Of a DNA stretch of 64,000 nucleotides, positions 50,558 through 61,235 are shown piece by piece. The position numbers were made by a program, and so were the translations under genes. The notes below the pieces were generated by a model. That model was not told the DNA's origin. It did no database searches and was given only the letters and a program-made list of their open reading frames with translations. Source of the stretch: Methanosarcina sp. ERenArc_MAG2 (GTDB taxonomy: Archaea > Halobacteriota > Methanosarcinia > Methanosarcinales > Methanosarcinaceae); contig JAMXHR010000009.1 of assembly GCA_023955635.1 (NCBI GenBank), positions 310,001 to 374,000 of the forward strand, read 5' to 3'. The stretch's first letter is position 1. Each line of letters opens with the position of its first letter.

Positions 50558-53500
50558 GTGTATATAAAAGAAATAGAATTCGTTAATTTCAAATCCTTCG
50601 GAAAAAAGTAAAGGTTTCCTTTTACAATGACTTTACCACTATTTCCGGCCCAAATGGGAGTGGAAAGTCAAACATTATAGACGGGATTCTCTTTGCACTC
50701 GGGCTTACAAGTTCCAGGACTCTTCGGGCTGAGAAACTTACTGACCTGATTTACAACGGCGACGAGGCAAAAAAGCCTGATTTTGCCCAGGTTACGATCC
50801 GTTTTGACAATTCTGACCGCAAATTGCCTATAGATCTTGATGATGTCGAGATCTCAAGAAAAATCCGCCGAACAAAAAGCGGGTACTATAGCTATTTTTA
50901 TTTCAACGGAAAAGCCGTAAACCTTGGAGAAATACATTTTCAGCTTGCAAAAGCCGGGGTGACACCTGAAGGTTATAATGTGGTCATGCAAGGAGACGTT
51001 ACCCAGATTATCTCCATGACCTCTGTAGAACGACGAAAGATTATCGATGAAATCGCAGGGGTCGCAGAATTTGACGAGCGCAAGCAAAAGGCACTTGGAG
51101 AACTTGAAATCGTCAGGCAACAGATCGAACGTGTGGATATTATTCTTGAGGAAGTAAAAATCCAGCTAGGAAAACTGGCAGGGGAACGCGACCAGGCCTT
51201 AAAATACCAGGCACTTAAGGCTGAAAAAGCTAAATTTGAAGGTTATGTCCTGCTTTCTAAACTCAAGGATGCAAGGACCGAACTGCAGAATGTGGATAAG
51301 GAGCTTGCCGGAAAGGAAGAACACCTTGAGAAAGTTCAGGCTTTACTAACCGAGAGAGTGCAGGAACTCCAGGCTCTTGAAGATTCTCTGGAAAAGCTTT
51401 CCCTTGAAATCCGTAAAAAAGGAGAGGATGAACAGCTTCAGGTCAAGAGGGAGATAGAAGAGACCCGGGGAGAAATTTCACGCTGTGTGGATAGCATCGA
51501 GCTTTCGGAATCCGAACTTGAGGAAGCTGATTCGCGGCGCAGGAAAGCGTTTATAGAGATAGATTCTACCAAGGGCAAAGTCCGGGAACTTGAAGAGAAG
51601 ATCGAAGCCGAAAACCTGAGAAAGGACAGCATTTCGTCAGAGCTTTCCGAGCGTAAAACAGAGCGCATGTTGCTCCAGAGCAGGATTGCAGCTGTAGACG
51701 CAAAGTTTGCTACGACAAGGGATGAGCTCATAGCTGCCAGGAAGAAACTTGAGGAGATCAAGAACGAAAAGAACGAGCTCATCCGGGCCGAGGACCGGCT
51801 TCTCGATACTCTAAGAAGAAAATCCTCCGAACTGCGGGAGATAGAAAACCAAATAGGGGATGCGAAAGCAGCGGTTGCAACTTCTGACAGTGACACGCTT
51901 TCTGTGAGGTATGAGATTGAAAAGCTCTCCGAAAACCTGGAGTCCCTTATTCGAGACCATGACGATATCGAAAGCAGCCACTTCAGGATCAAGGAGGATA
52001 TAAAGAAACTTGAAAGCAAGCTTCATGGTCTCCAGCAGGAATATGCAATCACCGAAGCGAGAGTACGGGCTTCTGAACAGGGAGGAAGCTATTCAAGAGC
52101 CGTGGAGATGGTAATCGGGGCTTCGCGGCAGGAAGACCTCTTCGGAATTTATGGCACCATTGCCCAACTGGGAAAAGTAGACAGACAATATTCAACAGCT
52201 CTGGAGATTGCCGCAGGAAACCGAATGCAGGCAATTGTTGTAGATACCGATGCCGATGCGGCCGAAGCAATTGAGTACCTGAAGCATAGAAAAGGAGGGA
52301 GAGCTACTTTCCTTCCCCTCAACAAAATGAAAGAATCCAGGCGGCTTGAAAATCTAAGTTACGAAAACGGAGTAATAGGGTACGCAATTGACCTTATAGA
52401 ATTTGATTCAGGTTTTGAACCTGCTTTCTGGTATGTCTTTCAGGATACCCTTGTCATGGAAGACCTTGCAAGTGCACGCCGCCTTATGGGAAAGGCAAGA
52501 ATGGTCACCCTTGAAGGCGAACTCCTTGAGAAGAGCGGGGCAATGGTAGGAGGATCCATCTCTTCTAAGTCGGGAATTTCTTTTGCAGCTGCAGAAAAGG
52601 ACAAACTTCTCGAACTTGCAGACGAGATCAAATCCCTGGATGCAAGCAGGAATGCAGCCATAGGCAAACAGGACAGCATTGAAAGTCACCTTTTCGAGTT
52701 GAACCGGAAAATCCGGGACTGTGAGGCTACGATTTCGCGAAAGGAACTCCAGCTTGAGGAAATTGCAGGCAGAGAAGCCAAACTTGCAGAACTTATCGAA
52801 GCAAAAATTGCAGACCTCAAAGCAATTGAAGAGTCCAGAACCGAACTCAGGGCTGAAATGGACAGGGTAATTGCGGAAAAGACCGATAAAGAAGAGGCTG
52901 CATCTGAACTTGAAGTGCAGATTTCCGGACTTGAAGCAAAACTTGCTGACTCCCTCTGCCTGAGATAAATAAAAAGATCGAATTCGTTGGCGAGGAACTC
53001 CGGCGGCTCGAAGGCCGAATCCGGGATACTGAAGCCAGTCTGAATGCTCTTCAGCTTGAAAAAGAGTATGCAGAACAGAAAATTGCAGAAGCAAAGGAAC
53101 TAATCAGAGACCTTGATGAAAAGAAAGCCTCCAGGCTGGAAAAAGTAAACTTCCTAAAAACAAAAATCCGGGAACTTGAGGAAAAGCTCGAAGAAAAAAG
53201 ACCCGGGAGCTTGAGCTTTCCGATGAACTTCTAGGGCTGCAGAAAGAGAGAGAGAGTGTCCAGGCTGAACACAGTGCTGTAAAGCGCAGGGTAAATATTG
53301 CCGTAACTACGCTTGAAAAGGCAAAACAACAGGTGCTTACGCTTATAGCTACGAGAAACGCCCTTCTTGACCAGGAAAAGCAGTTCATGGAAGAAGTCGT
53401 GAGAAGAGGTATAGAGGAGACCGATGAGGTCCCGAACTACGAAACCGTTTACATGAGGATTCAGGCAATCGAAGAGGCCCTCAGACGGCTTGAGCCCGTA

Positions 53501-54079
53501 AATATGAGGGCAATTGACGAGTACAATGAGGTAGAACTCAGGCTTTCGGATCTGCAAGGAAAGCGAGATACTCTTTTTCCGAAAGAGAGCAGCTCCTTGA
53601 GCGTATCGACCAGTATGAACAGCTAAAGCGGGATGCCTTTATGGAAGCCTATACGAGCATTAATGCCAATTTCAGCGACATTTTCCATGAGCTTTCCGAC
53701 GGTATGGGTGAACTCTTGCTTGAAGATCCTGACGATCCTTTTGCAGGAGGGATGACCCTCCGGGCTCAGCCCAAAGAAAAACTCTCCAGAGAATCGAAGC
53801 CATGTCCGGAGGAGAAAAAGCCTTACAGCCCTTGCTTTCATCTTTGCGATCCAGCAGTACCGCCCTGCTCCGTTCTATGCTTTTGATGAGATTGATATGT
53901 TCCTTGATGGACAGAACGTGGAAAGGGTTTCAAGACGCGTTAAAAACTCAGGGTCAAAAGTCCAGTTCATTGTTGTTTCCCTGAGAAAACCCATGATCCA
54001 GGCCGCAAGCAGGACAATAGGAGTTACAATGCAGGAAAATAATATCACGAGTATTACCGGAGTGAAGCTTAATGGCTGA
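50558..54079 (+). CDS. smc: Chromosome partition protein SMC, about 6 frameshifts
   Basis: Condensin ATPase of about 1175 residues: Walker A head GPNGSGKSN near residue 32, first coiled coil, hinge around 52080-52560 ([36 protein letters not shown]), second coiled coil, and head with signature AMSGGEK and Walker [16 protein letters not shown]. Start GTG 50558 ([14 protein letters not shown]). One base is lost at each of about 50602-50609, 52950-52958, 53194-53200, 53575-53582, 53776-53782 and 53820-53826; the family sequence resumes after each. The gene is essential or near so, which argues strongly for sequence errors. The end overlaps scpA by 8 bases. Confidence 0.9.
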
Positions 54080-55091
54080 GCTTATGGATAATGCGGGAGC
54101 AGCACTGGAAGTCCCCCAACTTAAGGCTCTTACTGTTCTTGAATCCGGGGAAAACAACTCTCTTTTTGCGGACCCGGAAACGTACGGACTTACAAACACT
54201 CTTTCATGTCTTGGAATTGATTGGAAGCTGCTTGATATTTCGGATTTTGAGACCTATGAACCCCTGGGCATACTTGTTGAGCTTGCTCGGGATGGGAAGA
54301 TCGACCCCTGGGATATAGATATCGTACAGCTGACTGACAGTTTTCTGGGAAGGGTGGAAAAGCTCCAAAAAATGGATCTCAGAATTTCCTCAAGAACACT
54401 TCTTTATTCTGCGATTCTCCTTCGCATGAAATCCTCGGGAATCCTCGAGATAGAGAAGGAAGAAGTCGATGAGTTTGATTCTGCTTTTCTCGACGATCAG
54501 GATCTTCCTGAGCCTGGGGAGTTTCCTATTCCGAAACTTCCTGTCCGCCGCATTTCCACAAGACCGGTCACACTCAACGAACTGATTCTTGAACTAAAGA
54601 AAGCAGAAAAAAGCCTCTCCAGAAGAAATGAAAAGAAAGCCCTCCTAATTGCAGAAAAACCTCCTTCTCGTCTTCAACTTACTACAGGGGATGTCCTGGG
54701 TATTGCGCATGAAGAAACCATAAGCTCGCGGCTGGCACTTATCTGGGCCAGGCTTGCTGAACTATTTCTGGCGCAGCCTGTAGTAGTTTTTTCCAGTTTC
54801 CTGGAAACAAGTGAAGATAGAGTCATGGATTACCTTTCTCTTCTCTTTCTTGCTTCAAACAGGAAGATCTGGCTTTTCCAGAATGAACTTTTCGAGGAAC
54901 TATATATATATCCGGGAGAGGAATCCGGAGTTTCCACCGAGGGCAACCCATCTCTTTTCCATGAAATAAAGTTAGAATCAAAAGCCGAAATGTCGGGGCC
55001 TCAAATTAAGGGCTCCTCGGAAACAGGTTTTGTAGGCGAGATGCCTTTGCATGGTAACCCTGGAAAAGAACCTTCGAAAACCGCACTTTGA
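54072..55091 (+). CDS. scpA: Segregation and condensation protein ScpA (kleisin)
   Basis: 339 residues. Kleisin that bridges the SMC heads. The N-terminal block [20 protein letters not shown] followed by [20 protein letters not shown] is the SMC-neck binding region (ScpA family DPWDIDI). The winged-helix-like C-terminal block [20 protein letters not shown] binds the SMC cap. A linker from about residue 130 to 230 is charged, and a tail of about 50 residues is extra. ATG 54072 overlaps the SMC stop, so the two are translationally coupled. Confidence 0.88.
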   Translation: MAELMDNAGAALEVPQLKALTVLESGENNSLFADPETYGLTNTLSCLGIDWKLLDISDFETYEPLGILVELARDGKIDPWDIDIVQLTDSFLGRVEKLQKMDLRISSRTLLYSAILLRMKSSGILEIEKEEVDEFDSAFLDDQDLPEPGEFPIPKLPVRRISTRPVTLNELILELKKAEKSLSRRNEKKALLIAEKPPSRLQLTTGDVLGIAHEETISSRLALIWARLAELFLAQPVVVFSSFLETSEDRVMDYLSLLFLASNRKIWLFQNELFEELYIYPGEESGVSTEGNPSLFHEIKLESKAEMSGPQIKGSSETGFVGEMPLHGNPGKEPSKTAL

Positions 55092-55203
55092 GATATTGAC
55101 CCTAATCGAAACCTGCAAAAGCAAGTTAGTTTGATTAAAATCCGCCTGATTAAAGTTAACCTGATTGAAGAACAATTTTATTCTTTTTCTGGAAGTGAAA
55201 TTT

Positions 55204-56327
55204 ATGAGTGAGCTTGAGATGCTTGAGATTATCGAAGCGGCACTTTTTGCCGCTGGGAGGGCAGTAAGCCTCGAGAAGCTTGCAAAAATTACAGGGAAGC
55301 CAAAAAAGCCGTCCTTTCAGTAGTACAGGAACTAACGGAGGCTTACTCTTCCAGGGGCTCGGGCATCGAGATCCTTGACCTCGGGGACCGTTACGTCATG
55401 CAGGTCAAGCCCGAATATTCAGAACTTATGCGGGAAGTTGCCCCAAAAGAGCTTTCGGCCCCGAAACTTCGCACCCTTTCCATGATTGCCTATCACCAGC
55501 CTATGCTTCAGTCAGACCTTATTGATATGAGAGGAAGCGGAGCCTATGACCATATAAAGGACCTTATAGAGCGGGGGTTTGTAGAGTCCGTGCCCTGCGG
55601 AAGGAGCAGGCAGCTTTCCACAACTTCTCTTTTTGCAGATTATTTCGGGCTTAAGAGAAACGACCCGACAGCCATAAAGGAAAAAATTCTTGAACTTTTG
55701 AGGTCTCAGGGCGGGCAGAGTGAGATCAACCTGTGGATCGGAAAAAAGACTATTGTTGTGACTCCGATGTATGAATCTCTCATGAGCATGTGCGGGATTA
55801 AGGAATACTTTGTGGCCAATGCTTACTCACCTTCGAAGGAAGAGATCTCCCGTTTGCTTGAGGCGGATGTGCTGGTTATCTCGGCCGGTTACTCTGATAC
55901 CGTAAGGCAATACTGCGACGGGGAAATCCTTGAAATGCATTCAACAACTTTTGAAGATCTCATAGAAGCGATTTCGTTACTTGCCGAAGAACTTCCCGAT
56001 GAAGTGACCCCTAAAACCGTGGAAGATACTATTAAGAAGATTCGGGAGACCAGGGAAATATATGTTTCTTCCGCTGTGCTCATTGAGAAGAAGGTAAAGC
56101 CGGCAACCGAGATGGTCTCAAAGGTCATAAACGACCTTTCTCTCGGAATTTCCGCAGACGGCATTCTCGTTGCTCCTGACTACGGGACTTCAAGGAACGG
56201 GGTAAAAATAGAGACCGGAGCTCAAATCCTTATACCTACTCATCGCAGCGTGGAAGGTGACCTCCTCAAGAGAGTCTGCACAAAATATGATGCTATTCTT
56301 CAAGGTCTGGAAAAGTTTGAGGATTGA
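55204..56327 (+). CDS. scpB: ScpB with long C-terminal extension, 1 frameshift
   Basis: Winged-helix partner of ScpA. The canonical ScpB part is residues 1 to about 150: LEIIEAALFAAGRAVSLEKL, MIAYHQPMLQSDLIDMRG, and the end mark GRSRQLSTTSLFADYFGLKR. One base is lost near 55291-55297; the frame continues EAKKAVLSVVQELTEAYSSR. Beyond the usual end are about 220 more residues with mixed alpha/beta character (LEADVLVISAGYSDTVRQY; TREIYVSSAVLIEKKVKPA) which I do not recognise. Total about 374, against roughly 180-220 for bacterial ScpB. Confidence 0.82.
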
Positions 56328-56520
56328 GACGTCTGAAATACAGCATGGATGCCCCTTTCTTGTTCAATTTCTTTAAAATCACGGGCGCCCGAAATTTAAG
56401 TTTTTCTGTCTCATTATATCCTATATATAAATGCTTTATATAGTAAGCAGAGTATTTGACTATAGCTTTATATACTGGGTAGAGAATATTACCTTTGCTT
56501 TATATACTGAGGGTTGACTA
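56328..56520 (+). promoter_or_regulatory. Three tandem TATA boxes before tbp
   Basis: GCTTTATATA occurs at 56433-56442, 56465-56474 and 56497-56506, exactly 32 bases apart, the last ending 14 bases before the ATG. An additional CTATATATAAATG lies at 56421-56433. Only the upstream boxes leave room for a usable transcription start, so the last one or two may be TBP-binding sites for feedback. Confidence 0.65.
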
Positions 56521-57072
56521 ATGAGCGAATCTAGCATCAAAATAGAAAACGTGGTCGCATCCACTAAACTCGCTGAAGAATTCGATTTAATTGTTATCGA
56601 ATCGGAGTTCGAAGGAGCTGAGTACAACAAGCAGAAGTTTCCAGGGCTCGTTTACAGGGTTACAGACCCTAAAGCTGCATTCCTTGTCTTTACTTCCGGC
56701 AAGGTTGTCTGTACAGGAGCAAAAAATGTTGCTGACGTGCACACAGTTATAGGTAATATGGCAAAAAAACTGAACGGCATCGGGATCAAGACCTTAGAGA
56801 ACCCCCAGATTACTGTCCAGAATATTGTCGCTTCCGCAGACCTGCACACTATTTTGAACCTCAATGCAATTGCAATAGGGCTTGGGCTTGAAAACATCGA
56901 ATATGAGCCCGAACAGTTCCCTGGCCTTGTGTACAGAATCGATGTGCCTAAGGTAGTTGTGCTTATCTTCAGCTCAGGAAAACTGGTGGTTACAGGCGGC
57001 AAGTCCCCTGAGGATTGTGAGAGAGGTGTCGAAGTCGTCCGCCAGCAGCTAGACAACATGGGGCTTTTATAA
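56521..57072 (+). CDS. tbp: TATA-box-binding protein
   Basis: 183 residues with the two pseudo-symmetric halves of [23 protein letters not shown] then [15 protein letters not shown], and [20 protein letters not shown] then [15 protein letters not shown]. It binds TATA boxes and recruits TFB and RNA polymerase. The frame is intact. Some Methanosarcina genomes carry several tbp genes; I cannot tell whether this is the major one. Confidence 0.95.
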   Translation: MSESSIKIENVVASTKLAEEFDLIVIESEFEGAEYNKQKFPGLVYRVTDPKAAFLVFTSGKVVCTGAKNVADVHTVIGNMAKKLNGIGIKTLENPQITVQNIVASADLHTILNLNAIAIGLGLENIEYEPEQFPGLVYRIDVPKVVVLIFSSGKLVVTGGKSPEDCERGVEVVRQQLDNMGLL

Positions 57073-57206
57073 GAACCTTCAATCTATTACAATATTATAT
57101 TCCCTTTTCAGGATTCATTCTACGGAAATAAGAAAACTGATATATTTTACAATAAAACGGATTCTGCGGCACGCGTAGAGGTTCCGGCAAAGGATATGTG
57201 TAAAAC

Positions 57207-58124
57207 GTGAACAGCGTAGATGTTTGCATTCTTGTTCCCACACTTAACGAAGCTGCAACAATAGGGCAGCTTATCAAGGACTTCAGGAAAGAAGGCTTTT
57301 CTAACATCCTGGTGATTGACGGAAACAGCAGGGACGGCACAGGGGAAATTGCAGAGGCTGAAGGGGCAAGAGTTGTCATGCAGACCGGAAAAGGTAAAGG
57401 GCAGGCAATGATTCAGGCTTTCGGGCTTATAGAGAGCCCTTACGTAATAATGGTTGATGGCGATGGAACATATCTTGCCCGAGAGGCTCGTTTCCTTCTC
57501 GAGCCTGTGCTTGAAGGCCGTGCCGATCACGTTATAGGCAATAGGCTGGAAAATTACTCCCCTGGAGCTTTTACAAAGCTTAACCTGATAGGCAACCGTC
57601 TAATAAACATGTTTTTTGACGTTGCGTACGGAGTAAAATTAAAAGACATTCTCTCAGGTTACCGTGCGTTTACGCTCGAGAGTGTGAGGGAGCTTGAACT
57701 TAATAAGACAGGCTTCGAAATAGAGACCGAGATTTCTGTGGAATGCATTCTTAAAAAGCAAAGGGTCGAAGAAGTCCCTATCACTTACCTTCCGAGAAGT
57801 GAAAAAGGTGCAACCAAGCTAAATCCGGTAAAAGATGGACTCCGGATCGGGTCTACTATCTACAAGCTTGCAAAAATGCATAACCCTATGTTTTACTTTG
57901 GAATTATAGGTTACATCTCAATCTTAGCAGGCCTGTTCACAGGAACCTTTATTGTAAGCGAGTGGATCGAGGGAACCGATCATATTCCACTTACCATTCT
58001 TACAACCCTGCTGATCATATTCGGCCTTCAGATGTTTATCTTCGGAACCTTGAGCGATTTCATATTAACCCTCCACAGGCAAACAGTCCAGTTAATTCTG
58101 GATAAAAATAAACAGAAAAAGTAA
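57207..58124 (+). CDS. AglJ-like membrane glycosyltransferase
   Basis: 305 residues. A family-2 GT domain: VPTLNEAATIG, VIDGNSRDGTGEIA, DGDGTYLA (the DxD site near residue 93) and KLKDILSGYRAF. Two C-terminal membrane helices (MFYFGIIGYISILAGLFTGT; TILTTLLIIFGLQMFIFGTL). This layout is that of AglJ, the dolichol-phosphate hexosyltransferase starting archaeal N-glycosylation (TIGR04182). Start GTG 57207; TATA-like TGATATATTTTAC lies near 57138. The acceptor here is inferred from family only. Confidence 0.78.
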   Translation: MNSVDVCILVPTLNEAATIGQLIKDFRKEGFSNILVIDGNSRDGTGEIAEAEGARVVMQTGKGKGQAMIQAFGLIESPYVIMVDGDGTYLAREARFLLEPVLEGRADHVIGNRLENYSPGAFTKLNLIGNRLINMFFDVAYGVKLKDILSGYRAFTLESVRELELNKTGFEIETEISVECILKKQRVEEVPITYLPRSEKGATKLNPVKDGLRIGSTIYKLAKMHNPMFYFGIIGYISILAGLFTGTFIVSEWIEGTDHIPLTILTTLLIIFGLQMFIFGTLSDFILTLHRQTVQLILDKNKQKK

Positions 58125-58262
58125 AAAACTTCTAATTTTTCAGTTTATATTTTTTAACTCGGAGATAGTGACTTTTTTGAAGTTAAGAGATCACTAAAAC
58201 TGCTATAGCATCAATATATTAACAATTTTTCGATTAATTTCTAAAAATCAGACATATCAAAC

Positions 58263-59477
58263 TAGTGTCGCGTCAATCCTCAAGTGTCGGATAAAGACGT
58301 GATAATTTTATCCTTGCATCCTCTGTTGTGAATTGCCAGTTAACCTTTGAATTCTTGTTGTTTCTGACCTTTTGCCAGGCCAATACTTCTTTCTTAACAA
58401 CTTCGATATTATCCATTCTCCGTTTTAAACATTGAGCTGTAAGTACATTCAATTCAATCTCTGCCATATTCAACCAGCTTCCATGTTTTGGTGTGTACAC
58501 AAACTCAAATCTATCCCACAGTGCTTTCGCCTTTGCTGGTGGAAACATTTCATAGAGAGATCCTGGAATATGTGTGTTTAGATTGTCCATTACCAGCGTA
58601 ATTTTATCTGCATTTTCCTGTTGAAGTGCAATTTCTTCCAGAAAACAAGCCCAATCTCGCTTGGTTTTTCTTTCCGTAATTTTCACCACGCGTTTTCCTG
58701 ACAACGGTTCACAGGCGATGAATATATTACACATTCCACAACGTTTGTATTCATAATCATACCTGGCTGGTTTCCCAGGTGAACAGGGGACAGGAATCCT
58801 GGTTTCTGCGATCAGTTGTTTTGGGGATTCGTCCATACATACAACAGGATTTCGTGGATCAAATGGGCGCTTATAAACATCAAGAACCATTTCCATATTT
58901 GCAACAAAGCTACTGTTCTGTTCCGGGGGAATTACCCATCCTTTCCTTTGCCAGGGTTTGATTTCGTTTTTTTAATATAAGACGTACTGTCTCATGGGAG
59001 ATGTTCTCGATATAGCCAAGCTCTATAACCTGATCAGCTAACAATCTCAAAGACCATCTTGCAAAACCTTCAGGGGGTTCGCTGCAACTAAGGGCAACTA
59101 AATGGGCTTCAAAATCACCATCAACTTTTTTAGTATAAATCCGATTTCTTTTTTTCCATAAAGGGCAACTTCAAGACCTTCCTCAACAAATCGCTTTTTT
59201 ACGCGATCAATTTTTCTCATACTGATGTTCAGGATACGTGAGATTTCTTCATTGGTTGAATGGTTAGCATTCTACTCACTTTTACCGCAACTCGGTTAGA
59301 TCAGAGCATTGAGAATTTTTTGAGAGTTATGATTGCCAGTTGAGGTAAGTTCACAAAGAGCTTCACGCTCATCTTTAGTGAGTGTCACAGTGTATCTATT
59401 CATAAGTAATCCCTAAGATTATTTATGAATAAGATACAAGATAAATATTACGACATTTTGAGGTTGACCCGACACTA
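58263..59477 (-). mobile_element. IS630-type insertion sequence A
   Basis: About 1.2 kb between two TA dinucleotides (58263-58264 and 59476-59477). Terminal repeats begin GTGTCGCGTCAATCCTC on the left and, inverted, GTGTCGGGTCAACCTC on the right. It encodes one transposase on the minus strand. The right-hand TA is shared with element B. Confidence 0.82.
58273..59403 (-). pseudogene. IS630-family transposase A, broken
   Basis: The N-terminal helix-turn-helix part starts at ATG 59403 (MNRYTVTLTKDEREALCELT) but meets stops and frame breaks around 59290-59275, 59150 and 58960. The DDE core is intact in the 207-residue frame from 58896: VCMDESPKQLI, VMDNLNTHIPG and YTPKHGSWLNMAEIELNVL, with the Asp-Asp-Glu residues of the Tc1/mariner-IS630 fold. 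One break fits a lost A in the A7 run near 58968. At least one internal stop (near 59298) does not fit a single lost base, so this copy may be truly inactive. Confidence 0.7.
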
Positions 59478-60651
59478 GTGTCCTGACAATTTAATTATTC
59501 CACATAATATTTTGACATTTTCTCATCGGCATTCTTCTTCGTAAATTTCCATTCTATTTTCTTTTTGTGTTCATTCCTTCTCTTTGCCCATGCACTCACT
59601 TCGTGGGAAAGTGTCTCCATATCACCGATCCTTCTGTCTGTACATTCAATATCCATCACATTGATCTCTATTTCTGCTGCATTAAGCCAACTTGCATGTT
59701 TTGGCGTAAAATGGAATTCTATCTTGTCCAGAACCTGTTTTGCTTCCTCTTCGTTGAATGTTTCGTAGAAGGACTTTTCTTTATGGATATTTAGATTATC
59801 CGTAACCAGTCGGATGACTTCAGCTTCAGAATAGTTTTCGGTAACGAGAATCTTGACGATTTGTGCAAAATCCTTCATAGTTCTTCTTTTGGTTACCTGA
59901 GTCACCCTTTTTCCTGCTTTGAACTCTACAGCCATGAATATGTTTGCTGTTCTATTCCTGATATATTTATAATCATATTTTTCTGAACTTCCAGGCTTTA
60001 TAGGAATGGAAATTCTCTTATCCCTAAGCAGTTGCTTTGGTTTCTCATCAAGACAGATGAGAGGTTTTTTAGGGTTGTAATTCTCTTCATACAGATTAAG
60101 AATGTCGTACATCCTGTCTCTATATTTGGTATCAATAGTCTGAATGCACCACATCCGTCTCAACCAGGGTTTAGTTTTGCTTTTTTTAGAATAAGCCTGA
60201 TACTCTCTTTGTTTATTGTTTCAAATCCTTCTTTTTTCTTCAGTTCTTCAGTAAGCAGTGTAAGCGACCACCTCTTGCTTCCATCGGGAGAACTGGTACA
60301 TGCGAGTGCAATTATTTCTGCAACATGTTTTTCGGTGTATTTTATAGGTTGACCAGATCTTGGTTTGTCAGAAAGAGCATGTGGGAGACATTCTTCAACG
60401 TATCTTTTCCTGAGATTAAAAGTAGTATTCCTGGAAATACCTAATGTTTTCGCTATATCTGTACCTGTTTTATGCTGGTTTGAAAGGAGTAGGACACGTG
60501 CTCTGGTGATTTCTCTTGACTTTTATGTCCTTTTCTCAAAAAGTCAAGAAGGAAATTTACCTCGTGATCTTCAAGGTTAATCGTAAGCATGAAGATGTAA
60601 AGGGATTCATAGCTTATAAAGTTAACAAATAATTAAATTTTCGCGACATTA
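59476..60651 (-). mobile_element. IS630-type insertion sequence B
   Basis: Between TA at 59476-59477 (shared with element A) and TA at 60650-60651. Terminal repeats GTGTCCTGACAATTTAATTA (left) and, inverted, ATGTCGCGAAAATTTAATTA (right). It carries a transposase different in sequence from that of A. Confidence 0.8.
59495..60590 (-). CDS. IS630-family transposase B, 2 frameshifts
   Basis: Cut-and-paste transposase of about 365 residues from ATG 60590 (MLTINLEDHEVNFLLDFLRK). The HTH region is TGTDIAKTLGISRNTTFNLR, then KRWSLTLLTEELKKKEGFET. The DDE core has CLDEKPKQLLRD, VTDNLNIHKEK and FTPKHASWLNAAEIEINVMD. Breaks near 60515-60520 and at the A-run near 60180-60185 each fit one lost base. If those are errors, this copy could be active. 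Confidence 0.75.
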
Positions 60652-61057
60652 GTTATCCCACTTTCCGCAGTAAATTTTCGTAACTTCATATTTTTATCGC
60701 TATCGATTTTCAATCAAACGTGGGTTTATTGAACTTTTATGCAGTAGGTAAAAGCAATTATGTGGTTTATTTAGAGACCAAAAACGATATCATTCAATTT
60801 TCACCAAATGCCATTAAAGATCTAAATTATTTGCATATTTTCCAAAAACGCTATCAGGAAAAATATTGATTTTCAAAAAAATACTGCGGAATGTGGGAGT
60901 TATGTTAAGGAAAATGAATTCTAGCAAGTTTATCAACTCTATAGTGATTATATATAATCATAGATAGACAAATTTAGACTGATTTATATAAAAACGGTCG
61001 GGTATGTGATTATAGATGGACGTTTATTTCAAATGATCAAAAATAAGAGTGAGAAAG
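60652..61057. other. Intergenic with MITE family 3 and operon promoter
   Basis: MITE at 60657-60897. TATA box TTTATATAAA at 60983-60992 points to transcription of the ribosyltransferase operon from about 61018. Confidence 0.55.
60657..60897. mobile_element. MITE, family 3 (241 bp)
   Basis: CCCACTTTCCGCAGTA (60657-60672) and TACTGCGGAATGTGGG (60882-60897) are inverted repeats with one mismatch. AGTTAT flanks both ends (60651-60656 and 60898-60903), a 6-base target duplication. No ORF. Related sequence appears at 63831-63870. Confidence 0.7.
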
Positions 61058-61235
61058 ATGGTTAAAGATATTATATCAATGCGCCCAAAACAATGGTACA
61101 AAAATTTTGTTTTATTTCCAGACATTATTTTTTCACTACGAGTGAGAAAGATGGTTAAAGATATTATTATATCAATGCGTCCAAAACAATGGTACAAAAA
61201 TTTTGTTTTATTTACAGGTATCATATTTTCATCAA
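61047..61235 (+). repeat. 93-bp tandem duplication at gene start
   Basis: 61047-61139 and 61140 to about 61235 are near-identical direct repeats (GAGTGAGAAAGATGGTTAAA at each start). The second has three extra bases and a few substitutions. The reading frame stays open through both, so the protein N-terminus is duplicated. Confidence 0.8.

Noticed and set aside
56433..56506. Regular 32-base repeats as a CRISPR array
   Set aside because: Repeat cores are only 10 bases, the spacers are partly alike, and each core is a TATA box in front of tbp.
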